DNA of 64,000 bases from assembly GCF_932526225.1 (NCBI RefSeq), contig NC_064041.1:15534951-15598950 (forward strand), given 5' to 3'. Both the position numbers and the translations under genes were made by a program. The notes beneath the pieces were generated by a model. That model ran no database searches. It was not told the DNA's origin and saw only the letters and a list, made by a program, of their open reading frames with translations. Every line of letters starts with the position of its first letter. Position 1 is the first letter of the stretch. Of this stretch, positions 22,440 through 41,153 are shown in pieces. The stretch is from Nematostella vectensis. Its lineage: Eukaryota; Cnidaria; Anthozoa; Actiniaria; Edwardsiidae.

Positions 22440-23060
22440 CTGTATTATATAGGTGTCACGGCATTTCCTAGAATCAGGCTATTTTTAGACGCACGGATTA
22501 GACAATCAGATGACAGGCGGGAAAAATTGACTTTGTCTCAAGGAATCCAAAATGGCGGCCGAGAAGGGGGAAAACGACGCTTGCTTTTCAAAGTCTTTCT
22601 ACATCGTCATAAGCCTCCTAATTTCTGAACCCTTTTAGCCACAGAGATAAAAACATTTTCTCACTAGCCTTAGACTATTTATTTCTCCATAAGTGGACTC
22701 AAACTTTGTTACGAGGACAGATTTCTTGCTTTTGCAAAGCAAAAAATTCGGAAATAAGTGATCATTTGTTTCGATCTCGAAATTCTCTCGCTGAGAGACC
22801 AACTAACAATAGTGTAAGAAGTAACATACGGAAGTTTATGTCTTGTTTTTTGTTTTACATTTATATTAAACCAGCTCTTCAAAACTGTAAAGTAATTGTT
22901 ATTGTATAAGAAAGAATTTAGTCATGATGCGAATAAATATCAACACTCATGACCTGCCCTGGACTCAACTTGCCCTGATCTGGTAAGAAATTGTACAAAA
23001 TAACCATGTAAAAGTATACTAAAATAAAAGGCATTACATTTGTGTCTTTTTTTGTAAATT
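22440..23060. other. Spacer with no recognised gene
   Basis: AT-rich sequence. One point of note is AAAATGGCGGCC at 22550, a YY1-like motif that also opens a 28-codon frame; I do not call it a gene. Confidence 0.5.
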
Positions 23061-23089
23061 CTGTTTCCATTTAAGCTTAATTCAAAAAT

Positions 23090-24862
23090 TGATACTTGTT
23101 ACTTACTTATTTAACTTATAATCTGTTATGGATACTTAAAGTATTACATATTTACGGTATCTTAATTTGTTCAAATTTGACTGACCTCTTGGCTATCCAG
23201 AAATCATAATAAGATTTAAAATCATTGCAAAAAAGGCCAGGAGTGTATAAAAGTATGCATATCTGTCATCCTGGCCTGTAATAATACTTGCCATCATTAT
23301 AGTAATGATCCTTGTAAAATCTTTCTAAAAAGTTCTTGATGGAAAGATGATGCCGTCACTCAAACTCCTGGGGCCTGGTGCTTGGACCCCTTATCAAATA
23401 TTATAAGATTTTTTCTCAGACTGACATCCCCTTTTTATATAGACATGTGATCTATGGATTGTGATCCTTGGTTTCCTTTAGTTTGCTGAATGGTTCTTTA
23501 TCATTGTGCCAATTGTGTGATGATTATGATGATTATTTCATCGGTCCATTCATTTCCTGTCAGTGGTAGCACTCTGGAGTCCATTTTTAGTGTCCTAAGA
23601 TTTGGAAGTGGTGTAAGCATCTCATATGGCCAAACCTTGGCAAGCCAATAAACCGAAAGGATTTACAACGAAAAATAATATTTAGAGGTAAGATATAGAA
23701 ATATCATGATCAATGTAGATGGTGCTAATAAAGTTACAATATAAATTGTTTAATTTTTAGTGAACATGCCTAGAAAGTAGCTGTTCTAACATTCCATTTT
23801 GGTTTAAATGGGTCAATAACATTTGACCAAGAGCTCTGCAAAGCCCTCCCATAACAACATTAGGTTAACATATTCACCCTATATAGCTACCATTACTCCC
23901 TTTGCCTTAGCTTTAAAATACCCAGTTTGTGGCTATTATTTCCTGGTTTGATAAGATGTTGAGAATCAAGGCAAAAGTCAATAGCTTGGAAATATTTAAT
24001 ACTATGACTTTGATAATCAGGATTTACAAGCTTTGATTTGTTGGTGCCCTGCTTCAGTCAGTGAAGAGAAAAATCTGGCCTTGCGCCAAAAAAATGTCAG
24101 TTTCTTAGAAGTTGTGTCAACACCATGCCAAAATGAATGTACACAAAATGGGCCAAATAAGCCCAGGAAGAAAACCACTTGACAGCTTCTATCCTGCTGG
24201 ATCTTGTGGACTGTGTCAACAGTTAGGGACAAATGCAGACTTCAAAAGAAAATTTGTTGACCCCATTTAGAGGTCTCTTTAATACAGTAGCATGCTTGCA
24301 GCTAATATGAACAACTTCAATAATAATTAAGTAAAAAATGATAATTATAATAGGGAGTTGTGTTATTTTACAGTAAACAAAAGTCAACAATAAAGCTTTT
24401 TGAGTAGCAAAACACATTCATGAATGTAGCAGATATTATCATTAAAAGAAAAACTTCAGGATATTTTCATTATCATTGCATATAATTATCTATTACAGCA
24501 AAACAACAGACTGTTATTATTACAGGGAAAAAATAGACTGTTTGAGTGGCAGTATAATCTTTCCAACAAGAGCTTTTCTGAAAGATTTAACAAGGACTAA
24601 AAGTGCATTACTAAAATGGTGGCAAGTCTTATGCATGCTTTTATACCTTCCTTGCCTTTTTTGTATAGATTTTAAAACGTACTATAGTTTCTGGTCAGCC
24701 AAGAGGTCACATTAGAAACGACTTCAGTCGATAGTAAACTATAATACACATCCTCTCTATCCTATCTTTTTTTGGAAAGTCAAATTTGAACAAAGTATTC
24801 ATAACAGATCATAAATAAAAAGTAATATATAAATTTAGGCACTGCCTAAAAGCGGAGCCCAG
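23090..24862. mobile_element. Foldback element with ~270-bp diverged inverted arms
   Basis: The left arm (about 23090-23365) aligns with the reverse complement of about 24545-24830. Shared blocks are ATAATCTGTTATG/AATAC, TTGTTCAAATTTGAC, GACCTCTTGGCT, GTATAAAAG, ATGCAT, ACTTGCCA, TAGTAATG, AAATCTTTC and CACTCAAAC. Just outside the right arm is TTTAGGCACTGCCTAAAAGC (24835), also present at 41697. No transposase is visible inside. Confidence 0.65.
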
Positions 24863-25081
24863 CTGCATTACCATATTTTTATATTGGGAATCTTTGGGCA
24901 GTTTAAGGGTTTGACCCCCTGCAGAAAAGAGTTTCTAGACTATAATTTCTTTTGAGGATAAAAAAAAGAGATCCATAATAACAACATTCACCTCTATATG
25001 CTGTAAAAAGACTGTATGCTTTATAAACCCCCCCCCACTTTTTCATACATGTAACTTGTTTGAAATGCACGGCCCAGGCTG

Positions 25082-25273
25082 GATTTAGCCCACAGGTAAA
25101 CCACATCATATCGTCAACACGATTTAGCCCACAGGTAGACCACATCATATCGTCAACACGATTTAGCCCACAGGTAAACCACATCATATCGTCAACACGA
25201 TTTAGCCCACAGGTAAACCACATCATATCGTCAACACGATTTAGCCCACAGGTAAACCACATATCGTCAACAC
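25082..25273. repeat. 39-bp tandem repeat, five copies
   Basis: The unit starts GATTTAGCCCACAGGTAAAC and ends ATCGTCAACAC, with copies beginning at 25082, 25121 and so on. The last copy lacks ATC. The unit is a multiple of three, so both strands stay open. Confidence 0.95.
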
Positions 25274-25539
25274 AAGCTGCCATGAGTTCCTTAGATGAAT
25301 GTGATTTGTTTGACAAAGCTATACAATTGTCTGTTGTTGTAAATGATAAATGATGAAAGGTGTCCAATAAATAATTTTCGCTCTCTACCTCCAACATGCT
25401 GCTCGAGTGCATTATGTTCGCCGTGTGCGTGATAGAGAACCTAGCAGGATACCAGAGAAACAGATCACCCGTTTTTACACAAATCTAGACCAGTAAGGCG
25501 CTTGCTTCGCAGCTATGTAAAGAAAAACATTTCAAGGTC

Positions 25540-26156
25540 CTCTAGAATGCACGTTTTTTCAAAGTGTTGTAGAAAAACACAAGGCCTCAGATATAGGCGT
25601 TGTAGAAAGAAAACACACAAGCCAGTGAATTATTGTCATATACATGGAAAGCGTAAAAAGCATTGCAAATATACAATACATTCTGGGAGAACTCACTCAG
25701 AGCTACCCTGCTAGCAGAGCTTTCTTCCTGTTTGTTTCTATTAGTTCACTTATCCGTATCGCGAGTCTGTTCTTTCGCGTTCTCGTCTCAGAGCCAAACG
25801 TTTATAAGAACTTGAATCATATGAAAATAAATTGTGAGTTCAACTTGTCTAGAGATGTAGAAACAAACACTGCCCCCCCCCATTGATCCTAGAAACACTA
25901 TTCAAGCTCCTCATAGTCAGACAATGCAGCATTGTTTGGATTTAATGCAGGCACACAATGCGTTGCTATGTCTCTCACTTCCCCTATATATAATGATAAT
26001 AGAAATGGTATATCTTCATCGGCAGACTTGGTCAAAATAATGGACATTGGCAATGAGCTGTATTGTGGGCTATTACAGTTGTCAGGACTGACATATCAAT
26101 TGCACTCCTTCAGGCATCCCAGTCAACCCTGCGCGCAGGGTCTAGTTGGCGAATAA
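25540..26156 (+). pseudogene. Decayed transposon ORF with 2A-like site and GTQC domain
   Basis: Three consecutive open segments look like one broken ORF: a basic start (RYRRCRKKTHKP), then FNLSRDVETNTAPP, then MFGFNAGTQCVAMSLTSPIY and DLVKIMDIGNELY. DVETNTAP sits where 2A-like ribosome-skipping sequences read DVExNPGP. The GTQC block resembles, from memory, N-terminal proteins of metazoan non-LTR elements. Frames shift between segments. Element type is uncertain. Confidence 0.45.
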
Positions 26157-26397
26157 GCTGCGAATGTCGGCGACCATTATCGTAAATTCCTCCCAAATTA
26201 TTCACTAGTACTTGGCATTCATATCCTATATTATATATTTTATATTATAAAGCAAGACATCCATGTTCTTAAAACTTTTCCGAATTATTTTGCTTTCAGC
26301 TCGTTTTTTGATTGGCTGATCGTATCCTTGGTAGACGCACAGTAAGATGCTTTTTGTGAAGTAAATAATTGATACTGTGAATTTTGCTAGCAAAGCC

Positions 26398-26471
26398 GAA
26401 AGCTGGTGTATCATTCTTATCCCGTCTTTAGTATTCTAAAAACGTTATCCGCAATGGGTTGAATCGTAAAG
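26398..26471 (+). promoter_or_regulatory. Conserved 5' flank of lectin gene B
   Basis: Near-identical to the flank of gene A at 10085-10161. The match starts at GAAAGCTGGTGTATC and persists to the start codon with one short indel. Confidence 0.4.
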
Positions 26472-34196
<7,725 letters not shown>

Positions 34197-34250
34197 AAAT
34201 GCAAAACAGTAACACGTTTGAATCACAAAATAAAGTAAGCAGAACAATAA

Positions 34251-37112
34251 GAAGACAGTAAACAGAATATGAAGACCCCAGCATTGAGTCGTTATTAACG
34301 TTAGACCTTCCAGTCTGCTTCGGTGTGTTTCTGACATACTAATTGGTGTCATTTACCACCCTCCAGACAATGGTCACATGAACCGACACCTTTTCGAACA
34401 TATAACTGAGAACTGAGACACCTTTCTTACCGCCCAGTCCGATGGCCTGGTAGCGATCACTAGGGTACTGGGTTGAAAGTACAGTGCGGTACTCAAAGGA
34501 CTAGCTTGAAAGAAATAATCACCGTGTTGACTAGAGACACTGGAATCCTTGATCGGTATCTCACAAACAAGCCTAAGTATGTTAAACCTCTGCAGTACAG
34601 CAATGAGAAGGTGAAAAGGTATTGCACTTTACTAGACAGTAAAAGCTCGAAAGAGTCATTGAACATCAGCCTAGACAGACAATACATTATCCTTTACACA
34701 CTGTATAAGATTACGATAACAACTGAAAATGAATTCTCAGTGGTGGAAGGTGATAAGTTTGAGTGGCGAATGGTGGTACCAAATGCTTGGCGAAGAAATC
34801 CCCTTCGTCGCTGCTATTGGCGAGAGGTTCAATTCATTTCTTCGTGATCTCACGTCCAGCTATTCTCACCTGTCCCCTTAGTTCCTGTTCAGGCTAATGC
34901 AGTTCCACCTGAGCTCCTGACGACTCCTGCATCTGTCTTTGACTAACTGCGACACATCAAGGTCAAAACGTCCTGTGGACCCGATCAGGTCCCCGCGGTC
35001 GTATGGAAGGAGTTCGCCTTTGAGTTATTAGAGGTGATATGCGACCTATACAACTCTTCCATGACTGGCCCTAAAGGAATCCATTGTCAATCTCATACCC
35101 AAGTTCTCATGTCAAGCTACACACGTGATTACTATGATTGACAAGCTCTCCCCAGCAAAGTCAATGGGGGATGACGTAAGACCAATAAACCTGACGTCAC
35201 CACTTGCAAAAGTCCTTGAAGGTCTCTCGCTGGACTCATTGCTTAGCCAGGTAGAATTTAAATTAGAACATAAATAATTCTCGGTCAGTGGTAAATCCAC
35301 TGTCCACGCATAAATTTATTTTCTTCACACCATCTTAGAATCTCCCGATAGAGGCAATAACTACGTGCGTATTTTCTTTGTGCATCGTATGGTTCCTCTT
35401 GGTGGGCGTTTCTACTTGAGTACTTCCCATGGAGAATTGGAAACTAATGTTGGTCATTTAACCGTTACGCCTTTATCTATTTACGAGTTCCCATGCAACA
35501 TAACTTACTTAGGTTCGTATTGTTGTGTTTGGTACTTGAGAACAGAGTTTTGAGCATTTATTTTGGCCCTGTACATTAGGAAAGTTAGGTCTGAGTTCAC
35601 AAAAGGTTTACCCTAATTGAGCTTTAGACCTAGCCGTCGGTAGAATTAGCTTTTAGTACTTTTAAAGAGTTTGACTGCAAAAATGATTGGAATGCTATCA
35701 ATCATAGTAGTCACGTGTGTAGCTTTCCATGCGCAATAGCAGTGTTACGGATGTGTGACATCCGTATTCAGTAGGAACATGTAAACATAACGTAAGTCCC
35801 GGTAGCCCAAGGGTAACAAACCGGCACACCCATAGGGGGTAGTTCGTTCCTCTGACGCCCATTGGCTATGCCCTTATCGGAATATGTCTAAAAGCTTTCC
35901 ATGGCTGTCGGTGTCGGACTACCTAAGAAATGCCGCCATAGGAGTATATAAAAAGGGGTGCGTACCGAAGCCCCTATGCATGCATGATATATTACTCGTG
36001 AGAGTGAGGAACAGACACCCTTTAAAGTCTTCAAGTTTGTAACAGCGAAAGTAAAAACCTGTACCTCCCCCAGCCAAGTGGGTCATAGTCGTTCTGTTAC
36101 ATGTGGTTAGAGAAACCAAAAATATAACGGTTACATCTGGTGATAGAACAGAAAAGATAGCTGTTACACTTTACAAGGGCTTTGACCTTGTAGAACACAA
36201 TGCACTTATTGAAGAGCTTTTAAGCTCTTAAAAGATCTTGGATTTTAATTAATATCTTATAACACTGGATCGCGACCTTTCTCACGGCAAGGCCTCAACG
36301 TGTTAAAATTAACCGCATACTATCTAAAACTGTTTTTCCCAACGGGGGAATTCGGCAGGGCACAAAACATGGCCCTTTTTGTTTGCCATTCTGATTAATC
36401 GTCTCGCGAGTGACTGGCCTTACCGCGTGAAATACGACGAATTGCACACCACTGTGTACGAAATCATCCCTAGGTGTTCTGTAAGTTATTTTCCGTGCGT
36501 AACAAATGATATCTACCGCTTTGCTAGCCCAAAATGCAGGGAAATAGTAATTAATTTCTTTCAGTATCATCCCAACCCCTGCAATAGCGTATTTCTCATG
36601 GGATCAGTTATAAAGCGCGTAGAGAGCTCCTTAGGAGATCAGTACCTACTAAATATTTGGTCCGTATTTACATCTCGCTAATAAGGTCAATTTAGAATAC
36701 GCCTCGCCCGTATGGTCGGCCCTACCGGACTACCTTGAGCATGTTATTGAGGATGTCTCATCATACTCCCTGGCTTGAGTTATCAAGACGCTCTGAAAGT
36801 AACTGGCCTGCAGAACCTCTACACACGGTGTGGATAAGCGTGTCATAAGTTTCTTCTGTCCGCGCGCGAGTCAGAGCCCTTGAAATCCGTGCTAAGCGCG
36901 CATGGCATCCACCATCATGGGTATTCTCTCAGGTCAGGGAGTACCAATGCTCTTACTCCAGGGCCTCGCACAAACAGACTAAGCGATTTTTGTACTTCGA
37001 AATTTATAAAATTATATATGTAATGCGTAACTTGTTAGTAGTATGTGTTTCTGACTGATGCCTCTTATTCAGTATGTTGTAAATGAACTGCCAAAGGATT
37101 TCAATAAACATA
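34251..37112 (+). mobile_element. Decayed APE-type LINE (endonuclease end, RT, C-terminus)
   Basis: In order: an endonuclease-like IGVIYHPPDNGHMN near 34345; RT segments KTSCGPDQVPAVVWKEF (34960), DDVRPINLTSPLAKVLE (35175), QGTKHGPFLFAILINRL (36360), TTVYEIIPRCS (36450); and ASPVWSALPDYLEHVIEDV (36705) near the end. Frameshifts and stops are numerous and the catalytic YxDD region reads YDELHTT, so it is dead. It splits the gene B 3' flank, whose sequence resumes at about 37108 with CCTTATTTTGTAGCACG, matching 21392. CR1/L2-like clade by pattern only. Confidence 0.8.
35386..36168. mobile_element. LTR-like insertion nested in the LINE
   Basis: The block interrupts the RT between FFVH and KGFDLVEHN. 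It contains TGTTACGGATG (35743), a TATA box TATATAAAAAGG (35945-35956) and ends near CGGTTACA or CTGTTACA. These suggest an LTR with promoter, but no clear target duplication or internal genes were found, and orientation is uncertain. Confidence 0.4.
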
Positions 37113-37290
37113 TCTAAGCCTTATTTTGTAGCACGACCGGTAATGGTGTGACATGGTCAGATGGTAGTTTGGGGTAGAAGAGAGAGTGCGATAACCACAG
37201 ACGTGATCAGCCTCGAATTTCTCTTTACTATACGACTTCAAAGGTCAGTCTCATCACCAAGACCGAGAGCCACTCTCCACAGACACAAAG
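37108..37290 (+). repeat. Duplicated 3' flank of lectin genes
   Basis: Aligns with 21393-21570 downstream of gene A (GTAGCACG, GGTAATGGTGTGA, GACGTGATCAGCCTCGAATT, GACACAAAGATAC) and in part with 7978-8030. It marks the right end of the duplicated gene unit. Confidence 0.8.
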
Positions 37291-37299
37291 ATACGCGGG

Positions 37300-38790
37300 C
37301 TCTCGGCAGGATTTTCTGGGGGGTAGGGGAAAAAGGCTAGCATTTGACGGTCCTTCAATAAGGAATGAACCTCTTTTTGGCGGCCAGGGGGGGCCTGCTT
37401 GAAAAATAAATCAATCATCTATTTTCGTCAGCGCTCCTGTCAAGTTTTCCTATTACCGTTATTGATATATTTTATTTCAACTTATCACTCTTGTTTCATG
37501 TTCCTTTCCTCTTTTATAAGAATTCCATCCATTTAAAAACTAAGTATGCATATTCAATATCTTAACTTTATTATTAACAGTCGAAACCAAGCGAAGATTT
37601 ATAAACATCCACTTACTATCTTTCATCATTCTATTGAAACCAGTCCAACATTTGCCGCTGTGAAGGCTTCCCTCAACCAACCCTAAGCAGCTAAGCTACA
37701 CGGTATGTCTAAATGCGAGGATAATGTTTGGAGTTTTCATGTTGCCAAGTAACGCACGCACTGAGACGCAGCTCGATGAAAACCCATTTGATTTGTTTAT
37801 ACATCACCCCATAGCTACGATTTTCAATATTATTGGAACTCTCATAGCTGCAAGGGCACACAACGAACCCCCATCCAAAAACACGTTAAAAGGGCTTTTT
37901 TCGTCTTTTGAAGATGTTCTGATGGCGAAAATATCGATTTTAAAAGTTGCTGGGAAAAAAATCTGTTCCTTTTTTCCCAGGAAAGACCCTTAATTTTTTT
38001 CCCAGCCAGCAGTGGTAAGACATATTTCTTTCCAGCTAGCAAGAGATTAGGCATTTTTTCCCAGCCAGCAAGACGGTACCCATTTTCCCCAGCAATGTAT
38101 AAAAATGTGCAGATGTCATCCAGCTATAGATCTGGCATCGTTTAGATATCGCCACTCCATCGGGGAGAAAAACGCTCCCAAAAGAATTCCAGCAAACGAA
38201 AAATAGCCAGCAGAACCGGTAGGATCGAGTTTTTTTTTACCAGCAAACACTCTAGCCCCACAGAAAATATTCAAAGCATAACTACTTTTGCGACGAAATA
38301 TTGAAAACAGAAACAGACGCTACGATTTTTTCCCCAGCAACCAAGGGGTCTTAGATCTTCCCAGCCAGTAAAAAAAAAAACACGGGCTGCGGAACAGATC
38401 CGTTTTGTGCCCTTGAAGATGGTGCTTTTTAAGTGGTTAGCGCTTCAAAGATTTAGAATGACGGAAGCCAAAGGGTTGGAAATTTTCAGAGAGATTTCGC
38501 AGACTATTGCAAACCTGCATTAATCATTACGCCAAAGTCAGTTGTTCTTGCTCATTTCGGCTTATTCATAGCCAAAATATCATTTATTCCCTACCGCATA
38601 AGATCCTTTTTTCTGATAACTGATAGATAGACAGATAGATGCCTTTTTTAAGGAGGGATTCACTTAATATCACAATGATAATGTACGCATGGCCCTCAAC
38701 AGAAACAAAATAAATAAAAGCTATTTACAAATCTGTTTACAGCAAAATCTTTGACGAAACTACTTACAATAACAATCCTTTGCTGATTTA
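37300..38790. other. Gene-poor spacer with CCAGCCAGCA motifs
   Basis: No exon recognised. A short motif CCCAGCCAGCAAG or variants recurs at about 38005, 38030, 38061 and 38360. A TAGA/CAGATAGA tract at 38620-38640 probably is the 3' tail of the LINE to its right. Confidence 0.5.
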
Positions 38791-38799
38791 TAGACTTAT

Positions 38800-39153
38800 T
38801 TACAGAGTTGTGATGTATTCTCTTAGTTTTGCGGAGAAGGCGGTGATTGACTTGGCTTCTTTGATTTCTAGTGGCAATGCATTCCACCTTTTAGCTGCTA
38901 CAAACTAAAAGCTGTTTTTTGCTAATGTAGTGCGAGCCTTTGGAAGTACTAAGTTATGGTTTGCTGCATTTTTAGTGTTCTTGTTATGTACATCACTACA
39001 CTTAACGAACATATCTCTGATATCTCTGAGAACAGTCGCGATGAAAAGTGATGCTTTTTTGAGCATCGCTTTTCTCTGTGGGGTTGATATAAACTCGGTC
39101 TCTGACACATGCGAACCAGTGCCGTAGCAGGTCTCCAAATATTGGAGGGGCAC
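38800..39153 (-). mobile_element. LINE ORF2 C-terminal fragment
   Basis: Minus-strand reading gives MFVKCSDVHNKNTKNAANHN, LVLPKARTTLAKNSF, an in-frame TAG, then FVAAKRWNALPLEIKEAKSI and FSAKLREYITTL with a final stop at 38802-38800. The KRWNALP block is the usual LINE C-terminal tail. The in-frame stop shows it is inactive. It belongs to a different family from the 4547 and 34251 elements. Confidence 0.8.
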
Positions 39154-39255
39154 AATACAGAAACATTAGATATCGGAGGCACAGCCATGCCCCTAATTTC
39201 CTTACAATTTGGGATAATTTTTTTGGGGGGTGGGGTGGGTGGGGCACGTGCCCCC

Positions 39256-39372
39256 AGCAAAGAGTGCTCTGTAGAATGGAAGTGTCGTGATTTGAATAGA
39301 GCTAACAAGGAGATGTGTCCCTCCCGAGTCAAAGAAGAAGAGAATTCCATCTATGCCGACAGTTTAGAAAGT
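39256..39372 (+). pseudogene. PAN-domain exon fragment, 3' half
   Basis: KECSVEWKCRDLNRANKEMC, then RVKEEENSIYADSLE, then a donor-like AAA|GTAGGT. It overlaps in alignment with the 5' half found at 21579-21680 (SEEWKCR) and ends like gene C exon 1 (KNSIY). No 5' half or acceptor is present. Confidence 0.65.
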
Positions 39373-39898
39373 AGGTCTATAAATTACCTGTGTCTATAGA
39401 AAAAAAACATACTTTCTTTGTTTTTGGCTTTGCGTTTCTTGCTAAATTTATAATATGTACCCATGAACTCATTTTTCAAAGAACATAAGTATAAAACACA
39501 AATAAGATTCCAGAGTTTTCAATCCCTTTATAATGCGATAACGGACCTCATTTTTGCTTTGTACTTCACTGGGCTAAAAGTTGACGAAAAAAATATTTTA
39601 TCAGATATTAGCATGTGAAAAAACACAGTAGTTTTTCTTGTTATTAACTTCGTTCTTTGTTGCTGTTTTTTCAACGATAATTGGCTTGCAAAGCTCATGT
39701 CAATCAGATAGTTCGTTTGTCGCATCTGGTTAGTTTTATTTTTTTTTTCACGAAGTCAAAGTTGCCACGCTAGTGTGCATCGCGCTGTAAAGCTTTGAGG
39801 TTCACTACTCTTGAAAAAACCACTCCATATGCACTACGTTTTCACTACATCATGGTTCTGCTTCAAAGATTTAGAATGACGGAAGCCAAGGGGTTGGA

Positions 39899-40255
39899 AA
39901 TCGGTATGGCAGCACAAGGCTTTTACGGAAGGCTGTAAAGAACCCGAAGGCCCCAAGCACCGATATTCCCGAGCGAATATGCTGTACAACACTCTTGCAA
40001 GGTATTCCAACCCGCGCATTAATGGGGAGGCAATAGCCAGGATCCCAGGTCTGTATACGGTTACGCCACGCACAGCTCGCTCAGATATAGGATGAAAAAA
40101 ACATTCAGGTCTATTTGGTCTTCTTGGGTCCCTTTGGGGCTCGCTGTCGTCCGCGGAGTCGTAAAGCACGGGCGCATTGTCTTTTATTGTTTACAGGACA
40201 TCAAATCAGCGAAGAAAAAAGACGTTGTTTTGGGAACCGTTGTTTTGATATCATG
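39899..40255 (-). repeat. Dispersed copy of the macrosatellite SINE-like segment
   Basis: The reverse complement aligns with about 54535-54850 of the macrosatellite (CCCATTAATGCGCGGGTTGG, CTTGCAAGAGTGTTGTACAG, GCCTTCCGTAAAAGCCTTGT). It stops inside the A-box-like sequence, so the tRNA-like end with the B box is absent here. Confidence 0.85.
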
Positions 40256-40837
40256 TGAGAAGCCCTTGTGATGAAGTTAAAAAGTACAATCCACCTCCTC
40301 CCTCCTCTCTACACTCTACGAGGTGTATAATCATGAGAAAAAGGGAGACTGGTGGCGGTAATGTGGAATAAAATAAATAGCTTTATGGTGATCTTAATAT
40401 CTCGGATATATGAAAGCTCTAGACATATTATTGCACTAGCCCCCTATATTCCAAGGTAGCTTAGGTCCGTACCACGCCCTACAAATGATAGACACGCCCT
40501 TATACTCTAATAGAATAAAGTACTTCCCGCTTGCAGGCGGTACTCGGTGTTATTATCGTGCAAAACCCTCTCCGGTCGGTGATCGGGCGCCATCTTACTT
40601 ATTTCGCTCGGATCTCTTTCGTTTTTCTCTCTCGTGTTTTCATCGAAGGAGGCATAAAAACAAAAGAAGTGAACAGAGGCGTGCTGGTGTAAACGGGCTG
40701 TCAAAGAGATTAGGCCTGGCAGGTGTTAACGCCTCGAAGCAATTGTTTTTTTGCTACCCAAAGCTCCTCAGATTTGCGTTATTTATTTTGAAAATGACAA
40801 AATTTTCATTCTGAAAAATAAAGTCAGCCACCTTGAA

Positions 40838-41153
40838 ATGATGGGATATCTGACGCTCTTGACCACGTTCTTAATATGTGGAACATGGCATCATGATTTG
40901 GTCTCACATGCTAGGAAATGCAGTGAGGGGTATTCCGAGAAAAACACGGCGTTAGTAGACTCGGCCTACAAGACTATTGACGCGGCAAGTCTTGGAGAAT
41001 GCAACCTTAAGTGTGGTGAAGATCAGAATTGCCTCAGCATCAACTTCTGGTTAGTGGAGAAAAAGTGCGATTTGAACAACGCGACGAAACAGACGGCTCC
41101 AACGCGACGCTGGGACGTGAAAAACTCCATTTACACCGTGATCAGTCCGGAAG
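40838..41153 (+). CDS. Gene C exon 1: signal peptide and PAN/apple domain
   Basis: Two adjacent ATGs; the first is taken. Residues 3-24 are hydrophobic (YLTLLTTFLICGTW). Then RKCSEGY, LVDSAYKTIDAASLGECNLK, CGEDQNCLSINFW, KKCDLNN and KNSIYTV. The CNLKC and NCLSINF spacing matches PAN domains and genes A/B. Confidence 0.8.
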
